Assembly (NCBI GenBank): GCA_007258455.2
Contig: VDFB02193867.1
Location: 571,257,498-571,321,497, forward strand
Origin: Sequoia sempervirens
Lineage: Eukaryota > Streptophyta > Pinopsida > Cupressales > Cupressaceae
DNA: 64,000 nt
Direction of reading: 5' to 3'
A program made the position numbers and the translations under genes. Each line of letters begins with the position of its first letter. Position 1 is the stretch's first letter. Positions 12,477-24,099 of this stretch are shown here, one piece after another. A model generated the notes under the pieces. It worked only from the letters and a program-made list of their open reading frames with translations, was not told where the DNA came from and ran no database searches.

Positions 12477-12947
12477 TCATTGGTCATAGTCGATGAGTTG
12501 GGGATAGACTAGGCAGATCTCATGATTTTGATGGTCTGTTTCAAAGGAGAGGGTGCTAATCATACACAGGGTGGTGTCCTCAAATAACCTAGGCAGCTTG
12601 GTCATGGTATCTTCGTCATCGCTACTAATATATGCCTCAGTTATAAAGTTATGTATGTCTCTACCTATGGATATTGGTGAGCGTACTTCTGCTAGTATTG
12701 GCTGAGGAGAAATATTAACCGTTCTAACCAAAGGACTCCAGCCACGTATGGTTATACTCATAGGGGTACATCCAAGGCCAAGATTTGTTATAGGTCGCAT
12801 CTCTAGCATGATAGGTATTATGAGCCCGTTGTCATTTTGTCCCAGTCTTTGATTTTTGTCGTAGCCCATTGCGAGCATCATTTGTAGGCCCTTGCTTGTC
12901 TCATCCATTGGTAAATTAGTTGTTGGTCTTTCATCTTGATATAACAT
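12477..12947 (-). pseudogene. Tat G-patch segment between protease and RT
   Basis: This part of the polyprotein contains MGYDKNQRLGQNDNGLIIPI followed by a GLG, which fits a G-patch (a glycine-rich nucleic-acid-binding motif). The same motif occurs at the same place in the second gypsy element near 55760-55880. The segment ends at a TGA that probably derives from CGA. Downstream pieces at 12425-12159 and 12143-11913 link to RT. Confidence 0.7.
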
Positions 12948-13364
12948 GTGAGATGGATCTGCTTCAATAACCTCCTAGCCAAGGTCTCCCCATCTTGTGA
13001 ATTCGGGAGTCTTCAAGAAATGTTTGTGATGTGGAAGCTTGGTTTTCTTGTGGACATCCCCGTGATCTCGTAGATTGTGGTAACTCTCCTATCACAAAAG
13101 CATTGTTAGGGAGCTTGTAGCTTCCACAACCATCCTCCTAGATGATGAGCTTGATGTTAGAGATGGTGGGGATGGTGGGAGTGGTGGGTGTCTCTATAGA
13201 AGAAGTGGACGCGAGAGTGGCAAGGTTGATGTATGGTGTGGATGGGCCCTCATCATTTTTTGGAACTTGGGGGATTTTTTAATACTTTGCTTCTAGATTT
13301 TTGCAATATGAGAAAGGTTCAGGATCTCCATGGACAGTAACCTCTTGTCCATTATGTGTAAATT

Positions 13365-14849
13365 TCACACATTGTGGAAGGTTGATGCTACGGCTTTCAT
13401 CGCATGGATCCATGGGCGTCCCAGGAGGATATTATATGGCAAGTCGAGGTCCAAGACCTGATAAGTGGTTTCCATGAGAGTCGGCCCTACTTGAATAGGG
13501 AGTTTGATTGTGCCTTGAGACACTCTTTCTTGGTCATCATATGCTCTTATCGTGATGCCCTTTCCTTTGTCGATGGAATCTTCTAATATTTTCAACTGCT
13601 TGATGAGGCTTAGGGAACATATGTTCAAGCCCGCACCTCCATCCACCAAGACCCTTTTGATTTTGCTCTTGTGTACAATGGCTTCCAAGTGAAGTGCATG
13701 GTTGTGAGATAGTTGGGTGGGGAAATCTTGGTCAAAAAATGTAAGGAGATTAGGTGTTATGATATTTCCGACCATAGCTTGGAATTGCTCTACATCGAGA
13801 TCTGCGGGGACGGTTGATGAGGCCAATGCTTCCTCAAGGATCTTTTTATGAGCCGATGATATTTTTAACAACTCCATGATGGAGATGTGTGCTAGTGTTC
13901 TCTTGAGTTGATCTAAGACATTGTAGCCATTAGGAACAGATCTAGATGCAGGGACTCTATTTGGTTGGGATGATCCTGCGATGGTGACTTTCCCGCCTCT
14001 TGTGGTGACTCCACAATCTTCGGTATGGGCGCCCTTGATGGTGATGACCATGCAGTCTTCATTTAGGGAGGCAATGACTGTTTCATACACATGATTTACA
14101 TTGCCCTTCCCTTTGTCATTTTTATTCCCTCTGTTGCCATGATTCGGCATCAGATTCGTGTATATTTTAAGATCCTGATTTCCCGTAGGTTGTTCCACGT
14201 TTATGATTTTCTTATCGATGAGACCTTGGATGATTTTTTTGAGTCTCATGAAATTGTTTGTGGTGTGGCCTTTTATTTTATGAAATTCATAAATTTGATT
14301 CTCATTATACCAAGGAGGTTTGGCATCGGGTTCTTGGTAATTCTCGAATGTAGGAGGCTTGATGAGTTCTTCGTCGATCAACTTTTTCATTATGTCCTCA
14401 AGTGGCTCCCCCAAAATGGTGTATTTTTGTTTGGGATAAATTTTGTGTTGGGGTGGTCCCCTTTGGTCATTGAGATTATTAATGGTTGGATTGTTGTTGG
14501 GTTGGTGTGTTATGTGATGGTGGTTTTGGTGTTGATTTTGGATTTGTGGTGCGGGTGTATGTTGGCGTGGGGCACTAATGACTACCTTGGCATCGAAAAC
14601 ACTATCATTAGTAACATTTTTTTTTCTTGCCCACGTACGAGGTTTATCATTGTAATTGGATGGTGGGCGGTCGTTTTGTTGTTCGTGGTATGATGTTGAT
14701 TCTGCAGGTTGAGTCATAAGGGCTCTTTCGATGCTAAGCACCTTGGATATCAATTGATCATATGTGGTGATGCCCTGAACCTTGAGATGAAATGCCAAGC
14801 GACATTCAAGGTTGGCTATGATGGTGTACACTTTTTGTTCTTCTGGCAT
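13365..14849 (-). pseudogene. Tat gag C-terminus and aspartic protease
   Basis: This 494-residue open segment continues gag and carries the retropepsin-like protease at its end. The catalytic-loop region reads VLVDGGAGLNICS (around 13600-13660), with DGG where many proteases have D-S/T-G, followed by the flap and NILLGRPWIHAMKAV. The segment ends in a stop at 13365. A single-base shift just upstream appears to be the cause, because the shifted frame continues with CVKFTHNGQEVTVHGDPEP as expected for this family. Protease would process the polyprotein. Confidence 0.85.
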
Positions 14850-14882
14850 GGTCCACTTGCTCTGATTGGCCTTGGATCGCCA

Positions 14883-16979
14883 TCATTGTAGGAATGAGGC
14901 GAATGACTCACCCTTTCCTTGTTTTAGAGTTGAGAGTTCTTTGAGACTAACATCCATTGCAATGTTGCATGCATAATTTTTAATGAATGCATCCCTAATT
15001 TCCTGGAATGTTCTAATGCCTGAAGGTAAGCGAGAGAACCATTCTATAGCGTGGCCTACCAAGCTCCTAGGAAATAGCCACATTAGATAAGTATCGTCAT
15101 ATGCGACCTCCATGCAATGAACCTGGAATTCCCTGATGTGATCCTCAGGGTTTCCCATCCCTCAATATTTGTCAAATTTGGGGATTTCAAATCCCTTGGG
15201 GAATGGTTTCATTACTAAGCTCCTATCAAATGGATAGGGACACAAGTTGCTTGGCATTTTGGTTGTTCTCCCTGATTGAAGGTCGAGCACTTGTTGTGAG
15301 AGCAACCTGAGTTGTGTCATCACATCATTTTGGGGATCAGGGGGTGGGATGAAAGTGTGTTGGGGTGTTTCAATCATGGGTTGGATGGGTGGGTTGGTCG
15401 ATGTGTTGTTTGATGGTATCTGTATGTTTTGGCGAGCGAGGTAGGCTTCCACCTGCTTTTGTATGAACAACGCTTGTTGTTGATCTTGATGTTGCTACGC
15501 TAAGATTTGTGCTTGTTGTTGTGCTTGTTGTTGTTCCAACAACGTTTGTTGTTGGGCTGCCAATTATGCTGCTTCTTGCTGCTATTGGTATTGCTTTAAT
15601 GCTTGCTGATATGCTTGCAATTGCGCTGCTTGTCTCTGTGTAAGAAGTTGTGCTTGATATTGAGCTTGTTGTGCCTGATATTGGGCTTGCGCTTGTGTTG
15701 TTTGTGCTTGTGCTGCTTGTTGTTGCAATAGAAGTTGTGCTTGAGCATCCCTTTGTGCCTGTAATGCTTGTGTGACTAGTGTAGCTTGGGTGGCTTCTTG
15801 TTGTTGTTGTTGCAATAACGCTTCAGCTTGTTGCACTTGTAAGGTGGCTTGGGCTGCTTGGGCGGCCTGTACAGCTTGAGCAGCTAGTTGTTTGGCTTTT
15901 TGTTTCTGAACTTGTTGGTATCCTCTTTGGAAAGTAGCTTGCAATGCCGCGTCGTATTGGCTTGATGTGGTGGAAGTTGGTGGTGGTGGAGGATTTGGAA
16001 TGGTGTTTGTGAAGGTGGTGTTGATGTTTTGCGTGATAGGTGGTGTTGTTGATGTGATTGGTCCTTGAGAGACCATCCTTTGTGATGTTAGGGGGGTGTT
16101 TGATGAGGTAGCAATTTCTTGTGCATTTGCCGTTTGTTGTTGCGATATCAATGACAAATTTTGAGTGTTTGGTGTAATGCTTTGATTGATGGTTGGGATA
16201 TATGTTTGATTGATACTTGGTAGGAGAGGAATCCCTAAACCAAGGAGTGGTGTGGATGATAATGGCAATGGTGGGAGAGGTGGAAATGTAAGGGGTGTGA
16301 GTTGTTGCAAGAATGTTGTGGTGTCATATATGCCCCCTGGTCCGAATATATCTCCCTCTTCTTGTGAATTTTTGAGAAGAGGTGTTTGAGGTGTTGCGTG
16401 AAAAAATGATGATGATGGATCATGATGGAAGGTGAGAGGAACATTTTTGTGTAATGGGTTTTGGGGTACATTTTGTTCCAAGGTGGTGTTTAAATCCAAA
16501 TTTTGATTATTAACAAGGGGGTGTGTTTGAATTGCATTGAGAAATGCACTTCCCTTATTAACATTGGGTTGGGTTGGAGCAAACGATGTTTTGATTTGCA
16601 GAATGTTTTGCGTGATGTTTTGGGATGGGGGTGTAGATGAAATGGGGATGGTGGAGGAGATTGGAGGAAAATATGTCTCCACTATGGTACTCACATCAAA
16701 ATCCGAAGGTAACTTGGCCCCTTGTTTTGCTAGCTCAAGCATGTATAACAAAGGGTTGAGCCTCATCATGATGTTGATGATTCTATGGTTGTCCGGATTT
16801 TGGAGCATTTTAGTCATTTCCTCATGAGACATTCCAAAAGTAAGGTCCTCTCCTTGGTTTTCTTCTTGCGGATTTTGCGATGATGAGAGGGTCAACGGAT
16901 TACTTGATTCGATGGGATTCATTTCTGTGTTTGTTTGGATAAGATCGCTTGAAGTGGGTGTTTCTTTGTTGGCTTCCAT
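14883..16979 (-). pseudogene. Tat gag region
   Basis: The frame opens with an ATG at 16979 (MEANKETPTSS). The N-terminal 300 residues are rich in N, T, P and Q. A strongly Q/A-rich tract (repeated QAQ, AQAA and QQQQQ) follows around 15470-15960, and three of its codons are stops. The conserved retrotransposon gag core is at 15158-14883, with HIREFQVHCMEVAYDDTYLM and GHAIEWFSRLPSGIRTFQE. Gag would form the virus-like particle. A zinc-knuckle-like stretch in the next segment (near 14280) has lost cysteines: it reads YEFHKIKGHTTNNF, where a C-x-F-H...H...C pattern is expected. Confidence 0.85.
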
Positions 16980-19811
16980 ATCTTCTTGTATTGAGATCTA
17001 GTTAGAACCATTAAACAAGGATCAATTTTTCAGAATATGGGAGATGAATCTCTTGATTCTTTAGATCAATCTTTATTTTATGCCCAAAGTAGAAAGTTTT
17101 AGGATGCCTTGAGGATCAAAAGGTGATGATATGATGATGATGTTAGGGATGGATGATACAGACATTTTGGATTTTGATAAGTCTTGAATGAGATACTAGG
17201 CTTTTAGGACTTGCAGATTTTGATTTTGATTTGTTTTTGGGATTTGGGATTTTGTCCTTGATTTTGATTTTGATTTGCTTTTGATTTTGAACAAAAAGAC
17301 CCTAAGATGTTGGATGATGATCTAAGGGATAGCTTTTTTCAATGGATGATGATTTGAATATGTGCGAGGAGAAGGATGTATCTACCCACACCTATTCAAA
17401 TAAGATGATTTTTTTACTACGTAAATGAAGAAGGATTCATCAACATATACTAAGCTAGACAAGATGATTTTGATAACTTTGACTAAGCATATGCAAAAGG
17501 ATGCATCTACACATTCCTAGACAAAGGTGTTTTTGATAATGTTTTCAAGGATTTAGTCTCAATGATTTTGATGATTTTGATTTTTCCACAAAGCCTAGCA
17601 TTTAAGGATGATTTCAAGATTTTCCAAAAGGTGATGATGAGATGATTTTGTTTTGATGTTTTGGAGGATGGATGAAAAAGGTTTTGATATGTTTTGATCC
17701 TAAGATGAACCTAAAAAGGACACTTTGTTTTCCTAGACCTAGGTATTGAAGAGCATGCAAATGCTTCCTAAAGACCTTTGTAACCAAGAAATGATTTCAT
17801 TTGAACATTCATTTTCAGATTTCCAATCAATGACTTTTGGTTTGGGAATGTGAGTCTTCAACACATATGAAAGTTCATTTTGCTTAGCTTTGCTTAATGT
17901 CTTTATTTTAAAAAACACTTTCTTCAATTAGGTTTTCAAACTAAGATGTCCAATGTCTTAATTTCTTCAAACCCCACAAGATATGTTATGTGGAAATTCA
18001 ATGAACTTAAGGCAAGGGTTTTCCTATTGTTTACTTAAGGAGACAAATCGAGATATAATCCAATGTTTAGAAACCTCTAAGAATGTGAATCCCAAGGGAA
18101 AGAAATAACATATGGATTGAGTCAATTGTATTTGTCTTCAAAAGGTTTGAATTTTGGATGAGGTTCAAGTGTTTGTTTCCATGGTGTTTTCGATCAAGCA
18201 ATGCATTTTGTAACCCAAGAATAAGTACAATCCTATGGATGTGTAAGACAATATTTGTTGGATTCCCACTTGGACAATTCCAGCTACGCTTATCTTTAGC
18301 AAATGGTTAGATGCTTGACCCCACTGGCTCCACTCCACGACACTCACTTATACGGGGCAGCCAAGCATCAACACCCATGAAACTCCCACGGCATGTTTTC
18401 CATTTCTACTAGAAGACCGTAAAAGTGTCGGGTGGCTTCAGAATGACCGTTCTTGCACCAACAAATAGATTAAAGGATTTTGGAAAATTCTAGCACATGG
18501 GTTTTAGTAAGGACTTTCCATTCGTGGAGATTCACCCATACGGCAAGAGTCCCCTTTCAGATCCATCTTGTCGGAATCAACCGCGTGATATTGGCATTTC
18601 TTCTAATATCCACATTTATATCCTGGTTGGAAATACTCTTGGCTTTAGAGTGTTACCGGTTGAGTTGTTCCCTTGGGTGAGTACTTTTTCCCCAAGGCAG
18701 GCCCTCTAGGATAAACAAAAGTGAATGAAGAACAATATTCGTAACTCGATCAATCCTTGTTGGCAACAAGGAGAGAATATACGCAACAATGCCCCCCACT
18801 CACACTCGCACAAGATGTTGTTCAATTTTAAGCCCAAATCAAAGTGTGGAGATGATTTCTTTGTCTCACCCTAAAGTCATGAAAAAGGCCTTTTGATTCT
18901 CAAGATCGCTATAAAGCGCGAGAGAAGCACATACGTCCTTTTTCAATAGCTTTAGTTTAAGTAAGCTCTCACAAAAAACAAAGTTACACTTGTTCTTTTT
19001 AAATCCCCAAAGCAAAATATGAGTTATTTTTAAGCACCAAATCACAAGTGAAAGACATTTTGTTCAATTGTTAATCCAAGAAACAAAATCTAGTAAGTTG
19101 TGATCCTAAAGTTCATTTTAGCCCTTTACAAGAAATAAACAAGAAGATTCTTTTTAAACCCAAAGGAAGTTAGTATCCTAAGAAAGAAGTGCTAATAATT
19201 CCTTGAAGAAGTGTAAAACAAACACTAAAGTGTTTAAAAACACTTTGATTGGACAAAATATCATCATCATGCTCCTCCTTCATTTGTTTTCGATTTCCAA
19301 CCTACAAGTGAGAAAAATCAGTCAAATTCTGGAAAATACAGAAGTTAAAAACTAGAAAACAGAAGACACATTAATCATAAATCAAAAGCACATGCTAAAA
19401 TTAAATTTTCCCTTTTTACTATCTTCTAGCGTCGCAACTCGTAATTGCGTAGCAGTTTGGTTTCTGAGTGGTGCCCTCACAGTGCCGCTTACCAGTTAGC
19501 GTTGCTCTATGTCGGGATAGAGAGCTCAACAGCGTCGCAATTTTTGCCCAGTGTCGTAGTTTCCCTCCAGTGTCACGATTTTTAAAAATTTGAAAATTCC
19601 TGCAAGTCAACAAGTCCAACGGCGGAGTTTAAAATTCAAATATTTTGGCGGGACGAGTCGAACGTCGCAGTTTTAATTTTAAACGGTGCCATATAGCGAC
19701 GCTGAAGAGCCTGTGATGCCAAAACAACAACGTTGAGCTCCTAGCATTGGAATTTTTTGTGTGAGTGAAAACGCAGAAATTTTAAGAGAAGATAGAAAAG
19801 AATGATATCAA
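16980..19811. other. Tat element 5' leader with low-complexity and tandem repeats
   Basis: No coding frame of note lies between the primer-binding site and gag. From 17160 to 17640 there are GATTTTGATTTTG-type repeats. At about 17345-17560 a unit of roughly 65-75 bp with AAGGATGYATCTAC recurs three times. At 19430-19740 the sequence is GC-rich, with several GTCGCA words and GGTGCCATATAGC near 19685. Confidence 0.6.
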
Positions 19812-19829
19812 GCCCTCCTTCTAGCGCCA
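19812..19829 (-). promoter_or_regulatory. Primer-binding site of the Tat element
   Basis: On the minus strand, two bases after the 5' LTR end, the sequence is TGGCGCTAGAAGGAGGG. The TGG start pairs with the universal CCA end of a tRNA and the position is canonical. I cannot name the tRNA with confidence. Confidence 0.8.
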
Positions 19830-19831
19830 AA

Positions 19832-21120
19832 TGTGCGAACCCCAACCTTGGTACCTGCAAAACAACAAGAATAAACAAGTTAGACAAGAGATTGTAAGCC
19901 AAAACAAGGATTCCCCATGAAATCCATTTACAACTTCAAACTAGGAAAGAAAATAACAAAGAACACAATGAAAAGGATAAAACAAAGATGAAATCCTAAT
20001 TAGATGTGCAAACTCATGATCCCATGGGGGAATTGGTGCCAATTTGATGTGAAAATTGGCCCTTTCCCAATTCCTATGATGCAAGATTGATGTGTTGAAT
20101 ATGGTTGATCCACTTTGTTGGTGATGAATGAGAACTCCAAGCCAAAAATCTGCAAAAACCTAGCTATGACTCAATGATAATGGATGAAATTCAAGAGATA
20201 TTTGAGCAAGGTAACTTTGCCTAGATTGTGGATGATGAAATGAGGATATGAGCTCTTTATTTATAGGATTCCAAGATGGATGAATGTCCAAATTTGAGCA
20301 ATGTGGAACTAACATTCATCCAATGATATGATGCCACTTTTCAAGCTATGAATAGATGAAGGATATGCAAGATTTGGGGTTTGTGCCAATATATGCAAAT
20401 ATTTGAAATTCAAATTTGTTGAAATGGCATGCAAGAGGGAAGGGAAAATGCAATAAATGCCACTTGGCTCAAGGCAAAGGACATGTAAGATGAATTTATT
20501 GCCTTGTTGGATGTACATGTTGACTTGGAATTTTTGAATTCAAATTGAGGGAATATTCCAAAAGATGTCTTGTGAGGAAAATAGAGATTTAATAAATGAA
20601 TTAAATCTATTTTCATGTGCAACTTGCATTATCTAGAGGATGTGACATGAGATGAGATTAAATTAATCAAGGATTAATTAATTTAATGAGAGAGGTTAGA
20701 TGATGTGACCTATTTGACTCAAATTTATGCATTTATTTAAATCAAATAAGAGAGGAATATGACAAGAGATTAATTAAACAAGGATTTTGATTTATTTAAT
20801 TAAAAGAGATGGTGTTAGATTAAATCAAATAAGGTTTTAATTTATTTAATTTAATGAACAGACTTTAGAGATTTAATCAAATAAATTGATTATTTAATTA
20901 AATAGGGATAATTAGATCAAATGAATTGATTTAATTAACAAAAAGAGATTGACTTAATTAGATAAAATGATTTATTTAATTAAGGGAGGGAAATTGATGA
21001 ATTTAATCAGATAGGGGGATTTGATTAAATGGTTAGACCGAGGGATGATTCAGGAAGAAACGATATTAGTAAGTTAGGATCAGATGCACAATGCCAATCA
21101 GTATATTTTACGTGTCTACA
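19832..21120 (-). repeat. 5' LTR of the Tat element
   Basis: This 1289-bp direct repeat matches 2050-3335 with only scattered substitutions and single-base indels. It starts TGTAGACACG in element orientation and is followed by the primer-binding site, so this copy drives the element transcript toward lower coordinates. Confidence 0.93.
20255..20266 (-). promoter_or_regulatory. Likely TATA box in the 5' LTR
   Basis: On the minus strand the sequence reads CTATAAATAAAG, a good plant TATA box about 0.85 kb into the LTR. The same string is in the other LTR. It would place the transcription start in the last 430 bases of the LTR. Confidence 0.5.
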
Positions 21121-21125
21121 AGAGG
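21121..21125. repeat. Right target-site duplication AGAGG of the Tat element
   Basis: It matches 2045-2049 exactly and directly follows the LTR terminal CTACA. Confidence 0.9.
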
Positions 21126-23050
21126 ATATGACTGATGAGATGAGGAGGAAGAACTAATATCAATGTTACTGAAGTCACCTCCTTCTCCTTCGTCTCCTTT
21201 ATCTTTGTCCAAATGGGGTAATTCAAGGATATCTTCTCCACAAGTTTGTTGAAACACATTCCTATTAGGAGGTTCTTCATCATCGGCACCTTGGGATCTT
21301 GATGGCAACAAAAGTGAAGTGGCTCTAGAAGTTCCTATAACCACCGAAGGCTAAGTACCACCTCCCACAAGTTGATTATTCTATGATCTAGTTTGGGGGT
21401 GAATTGCTTTGTTTTCTTCTTACTAAACCACTCTTGATTCCTTTGTAGAATATCTACATTTCTTGCTTCAATTGTTTCTCTTTCCTTATTGCTCCAATCC
21501 ATAGCAGGGATGGGCCGGTTTGCTATCAATTCAATACAAATTGGGTCTACTAGGTCAGATTCATCATCCTCAATCCCTTGGACATCCCAACCCAAATCAT
21601 AAATGATTATTTTCCTCAAAGACAATCTCATCTAGTTTCTTCTCCTCACCTCAAATTTGTCAAAGCAGTCGACCCAATAATCCTCCAAAGTTTGCAGATG
21701 GAAGAAACCAGGTCCTAATTTCAAATTGTTTTTCACATAGTCTTTGAGGTCAAAAGGAAAGCATTCATCGGAAGTATGAAAACTATATATAGATATTTCT
21801 TTCTCTATGTTTTGAGCATTTGACATGGATTCACAAGTGAAGGGGCCAAAACCAACTAGAAAATGTATTATCACTCTCCTCCGCTCTTGGCATCTTTTGT
21901 TGAAATCGGCTAATTGTCTGCAGACCTTGATCATTACAAATTTATCTTTCGAGTGCATTGGGAGTTTGTAGGGAAACCAGTAAAATCACCAACTATTATA
22001 TATGAAAACCTTTGAAGCTAAATAAAATTGCTACCATAGAAATTGACAAACTACATGGCTTCAGGCGAAATCCACATTTCAATTTTCCCCTATAACTCCT
22101 TGGTTACTCTCATAGTAAAAGCACCGGATATCCTCTTGTGATGAAGGAAACTCTTGTTCAGCTGCAACTTATCAAGGTACTTGAAAATTGGTACCTAGTC
22201 TCGAGGAAGATCACTTGGCCTCAAGCCTAGCCATGGTCTGGTGCTTGCAACATGGCATAAATTAAATAAGAAGACATATAGAATGTCTTATTGGCAGTGA
22301 AGAAAACAAGCATACTATGTATCTTTTCATTGATGAGTGTCACCTAGTCTAAGAACCAACTTCCTTCAAGCACTATCTGAATGAAAAAGTACATCCATTC
22401 CTATAAACCATTAGTATCTTTGTTTCCCTGAACTCTATGTAACAAAAGAACTATGTTAGATATCTCGTCCAAAAATGGTTCTTGTGTAGGTTTCGAGGAA
22501 ATTGAGATTTACCCCGCCTGGGTTTCTCCAACTAATTCTTTGCCATTATATTCCTGTAATACCCCTTTTTTAGTGAGAACTCAATCTGAGCATTGGTAAA
22601 ATCTAGGGCTGAGTAAGGTTCTTTTTCTAGAATCCTCAAGCATGAGGCAAAGGTGGTTCTTTGAATTTGAACCACCAACCTATTGTCTTCAATTCATATT
22701 TCTCAAGTCTGAGAATCATAATGTCTTATGCATTCAACAATTAACTCGAGGCATTGGATGACCACAGGGAATGCAGTTGCTTCCACCAATCAACTATCGA
22801 CTACCTTTGTGTGATGGGTGGTGGATTGGGTACATTAAATTATTCCCTAAATTCCTTCATATTTACTTGTCCAAGCTTGGTGTCTCCTATCTCAAGCATG
22901 TCACATGTTAGGCCTGAGATATACTAATAACCTTGACACTTAATGCTTGCCATGACTAAAATTCTAGGGTTCGAAGGGGCTTTCACCGGGTAGATTACAA
23001 TGCAGAGGGACTTAAGCTTGGAGGTTGTAATTTGAAAGAAATAAAAAAGA
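21126..23050 (-). pseudogene. Unrecognised coding remnant, 5' portion, split by the Tat element
   Basis: The minus strand carries contiguous coding-like segments in order: 21958-21632 (108 residues, with LKLGPGFFHLQTLEDYWVDC), 21631-21335 (98 residues, with YDLGWDVQGIEDDESDL and RNVDILQRNQEWFSKKKT) and 21344 to the insertion point (acidic, then serine-rich). Above 21958 the translation is still protein-like, with a few stops (for example YLDKLQLNKSFLHHKRISGA), up to about 23050. The domain is not one I recognise. It is continuous with 700-2044 once the Tat element is removed. Either a decayed host gene or the ORF of an older mobile element fits. Confidence 0.5.
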
Positions 23051-24094
23051 TATTAATACCTTAGAACACCTGAATTCAGAGGACAAAAATATGTACCAGT
23101 GTGCTCTCCCTCATCACATCTCCTAGTGTTAATACCACAACTAAAGATTTTTTTTTTGCATGAAATTCCTTTTAATTCCCCACAGGAAATGTACAAGTAG
23201 ATAGGAATTAAATGACATGATTTTGTCATGTAGGCACATGTCAGCTTTCACATCACCACTTCCTTGCAACCACTTTTCAAAAATTTGAAAAGGAACGACT
23301 AAAGGGTGGTGAAGTGGATAGTTCATATAACCTTGCAAATTATCGTCGAGGTTCACCCTTCATTGTTAAACACCTCCCACTTTTTAATAAACATCGACAA
23401 GTTAATCGTTCTTTCTCTAGGTGGTGAATGGGGGAGTTTGATGAACTTTACAAAACACCACCCACACCGACTTAACTCAAGAGATAGACTAAAGCAATAA
23501 TTACAAGAGTTGCCATGTAACTAGACAAAACACTGCTAGCGTATTAAAGACAATCAGGATGGGTCTCGTGGCGAGTGAGGGGGGAGTTAGAGTAACCTCA
23601 TAAAACATCGCCCTAGTTATACTTTTCACTTGAAACATCGCCAACTCATGACTTAGCCAAAATTCAGAATAGACACTTCTTCCAAGGACAACCAAAGACG
23701 TGGTAACAAATACCAACAAATACAATTTGCAATCTCATTCAATTTTTAAATATCAAGCAGCAATTCAAATGATTTTATTGATTTCACAGTGCATAGGCCA
23801 ACATTTACAATCCATAATTGAACATTGTTTCCAATTTCCAATGCTTTGTTTTTCTTCTATGAACTCTTGCCTTTGCTCAAACTACATTCACATATTTCTC
23901 CACCTCATATTCTTTTCCACACCTATTCTTTGTATTAAATTTGAATCTTCTCTTGCTCAGTAGTACACCTATCTTCTCTCATCTATTCAACCCCTCTCCT
24001 CATTCATTTTGTCATCCACACTCTCCTTTTTCTCTAATCACGAGATCCTCACTCACTTTTATTGCCTCTATACAGCCCATGTCTATTATAATCA
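23051..24094. other. No gene recognised; hairpin-bearing repeats
   Basis: Nothing codes here that I can support. At 23420-23462 GGTGGTG pairs with CACCACC, and at 23570-23612 GGCGA pairs with TCGCC. The intervening sequences are partly alike (GGGGGAGTT...AAAACA), so these look like diverged copies of one module. Confidence 0.4.
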
Positions 24095-24099
24095 AATAT

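Larger units (their letters stand above)
8851..16979 (-). pseudogene. Tat gag-pol polyprotein, broken by stops and a few frameshifts
   Basis: Every domain segment from the gag start at 16979 down to integrase near 9035 lies in one minus-strand frame, of roughly 2,700 codons, except a shifted stretch between about 13380 and 13070. A further shift near 9030 precedes the natural end, a TAA at 8851-8853 after HLKKFYA. In-frame stops occur for example at 15582, 15564, 15495, 15162, 14883, 12477, 12159, 11913, 11589, 11202, 10704, 10035 and 9336. In context nearly all look like CAG, CAA, CGA or TGG turned into a stop by one transition. The domain order is gag, protease, G-patch, RT, RNase H, second RNase H, integrase. 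The product would have been a single polyprotein cleaved by its own protease. Confidence 0.9.
2050..21120 (-). mobile_element. Complete 19.07-kb Ty3/gypsy LTR retrotransposon, Tat type
   Basis: Two direct repeats of about 1.29 kb (2050-3335 and 19832-21120) bound this unit and are flanked by a perfect AGAGG duplication. In element orientation (minus strand) the order is 5' LTR, primer-binding site, leader of about 2.8 kb, gag-pol (16979 to 8851), a 3' region of about 5.5 kb with an antisense PMD remnant, polypurine tract and 3' LTR. The pol order PR-RT-RNase H-second RNase H-IN, with the extra RNase H, is the known hallmark of the Tat lineage. By eye I count about 30 differences between the LTRs (roughly 2%), so insertion is fairly recent on the scale of this locus. 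The coding frame nevertheless has many nonsense codons, so this copy should be non-autonomous. Confidence 0.93.

Noticed and set aside
14091..14693. A 200-codon plus-strand frame with hydrophobic segments
   Set aside because: It is the antisense shadow of the Tat gag/protease frame, which has recognisable motifs on the other strand.
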